Part shown: piece after piece, positions 5,393-5,532 of the stretch
Numbering within the stretch: position 1 is the first letter of the stretch
How the letters are laid out: each line of letters begins with the position of its first letter
NCBI GenBank assembly: GCA_023412635.1
Contig: JAEYNI010000303.1
Span: forward strand, 1 to 5,532
Length of the DNA: 5,532 nucleotides
Direction of reading: 5' to 3'
Source: Bacillota bacterium
GTDB lineage: Bacteria > Bacillota > Clostridia > Acetivibrionales > DSM-1351
Notes under the pieces: model-generated
Told to the model about the DNA's origin: nothing
What the model saw: only the letters and a program-made list of their open reading frames with translations
Databases searched by the model: none
Position numbers and translations under genes: made by a program

Positions 5393-5517
5393 GGAGGTTA
5401 GCTTGAAAGACTTCGCTAATGCTCGTCTTCCAAACCAACCTATGAATTTATGGCCGTGCGAAATATTCAAAATATTTTATCAAATATTTTAAAAGCGCAC
5501 ATGGCCAATTAACCTCC
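5393..5517. repeat. Nested inverted-repeat element, possible three-way-junction RNA or palindromic mobile element
   Basis: The outer arms GGAGGTTAG (5393-5401) and TTAACCTCC (5509-5517) pair with one G-T wobble. Inside are two further stems. TTGAAAGAC (5403-5411) pairs with GTCTTCCAA (5425-5433), 8 of 9. TGGCCGTGCG (5451-5460) pairs with CGCAC and GGCCA (5496-5500 and 5503-5507), with a 2-base bulge. The last stem has an A/T loop holding AAATATTTTA twice (5470-5479, 5482-5491). An alternative pairing, AGGTT (5395-5399) with AACCT (5437-5441), extends the first inner stem and competes with the outer one. No T-run follows, so it is not a standard terminator. I do not recognise it as a named RNA family or insertion-sequence end, and no clear target-site duplication is seen. 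Confidence 0.6.
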
Positions 5518-5532
5518 TTTATTCGCCTTATA

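Noticed and set aside
5391..5393. ATG 5391 as start of a 33-codon gene
   Set aside because: AAAGG upstream is only 2 bases away, and the frame runs through the inverted-repeat arms; TTG 5403 is the better-spaced start if anything is translated there.
5451..5507. Hairpin as a rho-independent terminator for the DUF1653 gene
   Set aside because: The stem is strong, but no run of T follows it (the next bases are ATTAACCTCC) and the loop is long.

Overview
This A+T-rich window looks like chromosome from a low-GC Firmicute of the class Clostridia. The evidence is strong AGGAGG-type ribosome sites, a YaiI/YqxD-family gene, a DUF1653 gene, and the Clostridia-type CobW-like/DUF318/DUF1980 membrane module. 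Remnants of GH130, GH43 and LacI genes would suit a plant-polysaccharide degrader such as a Ruminiclostridium-like species. The genus is inference, not proof.

Left part (1-2409, + strand): the 3' end of a putative metal-handling operon. The first gene runs in from outside the window. It joins the C-terminal half of a CobW/COG0523-like P-loop domain to a DUF318 (COG0701) permease. It is followed by a DUF1980/TIGR03943 membrane protein with the CCAAD motif. Overlapping that stop codon is a short frame whose second half is the C-terminal tail of a GH43 glycosidase, followed by a clear intrinsic terminator (2379-2409).

Middle (2410-3659): one apparently monocistronic gene for a BtrH_N-type cysteine-protease-fold protein with a plausible Cys/His/Asp triad, behind its own candidate promoter.

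Right-centre (3660-4607): wreckage of a sugar locus. A GH130 mannosylglucose phosphorylase gene on the - strand has lost about its first 40%. Divergent from it, a LacI-family regulator is reduced to its first ~15 and last ~20 codons, still in frame, with promoter and ribosome site intact. With the GH43 tail, three carbohydrate genes in about 2.4 kb are broken, which suggests repeated deletion in this region.

Right end (4608-5532, + strand): a YaiI/YqxD (UPF0178) gene whose Shine-Dalgarno lies inside the apparent ORF, implying an ATT start; a degenerate heptamer repeat; a DUF1653 gene; and an unassigned ~125-nt nested inverted-repeat element. The outer arms of that element are an SD-like and an anti-SD-like sequence. 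No tRNA, rRNA, CRISPR array or transposase gene was seen.
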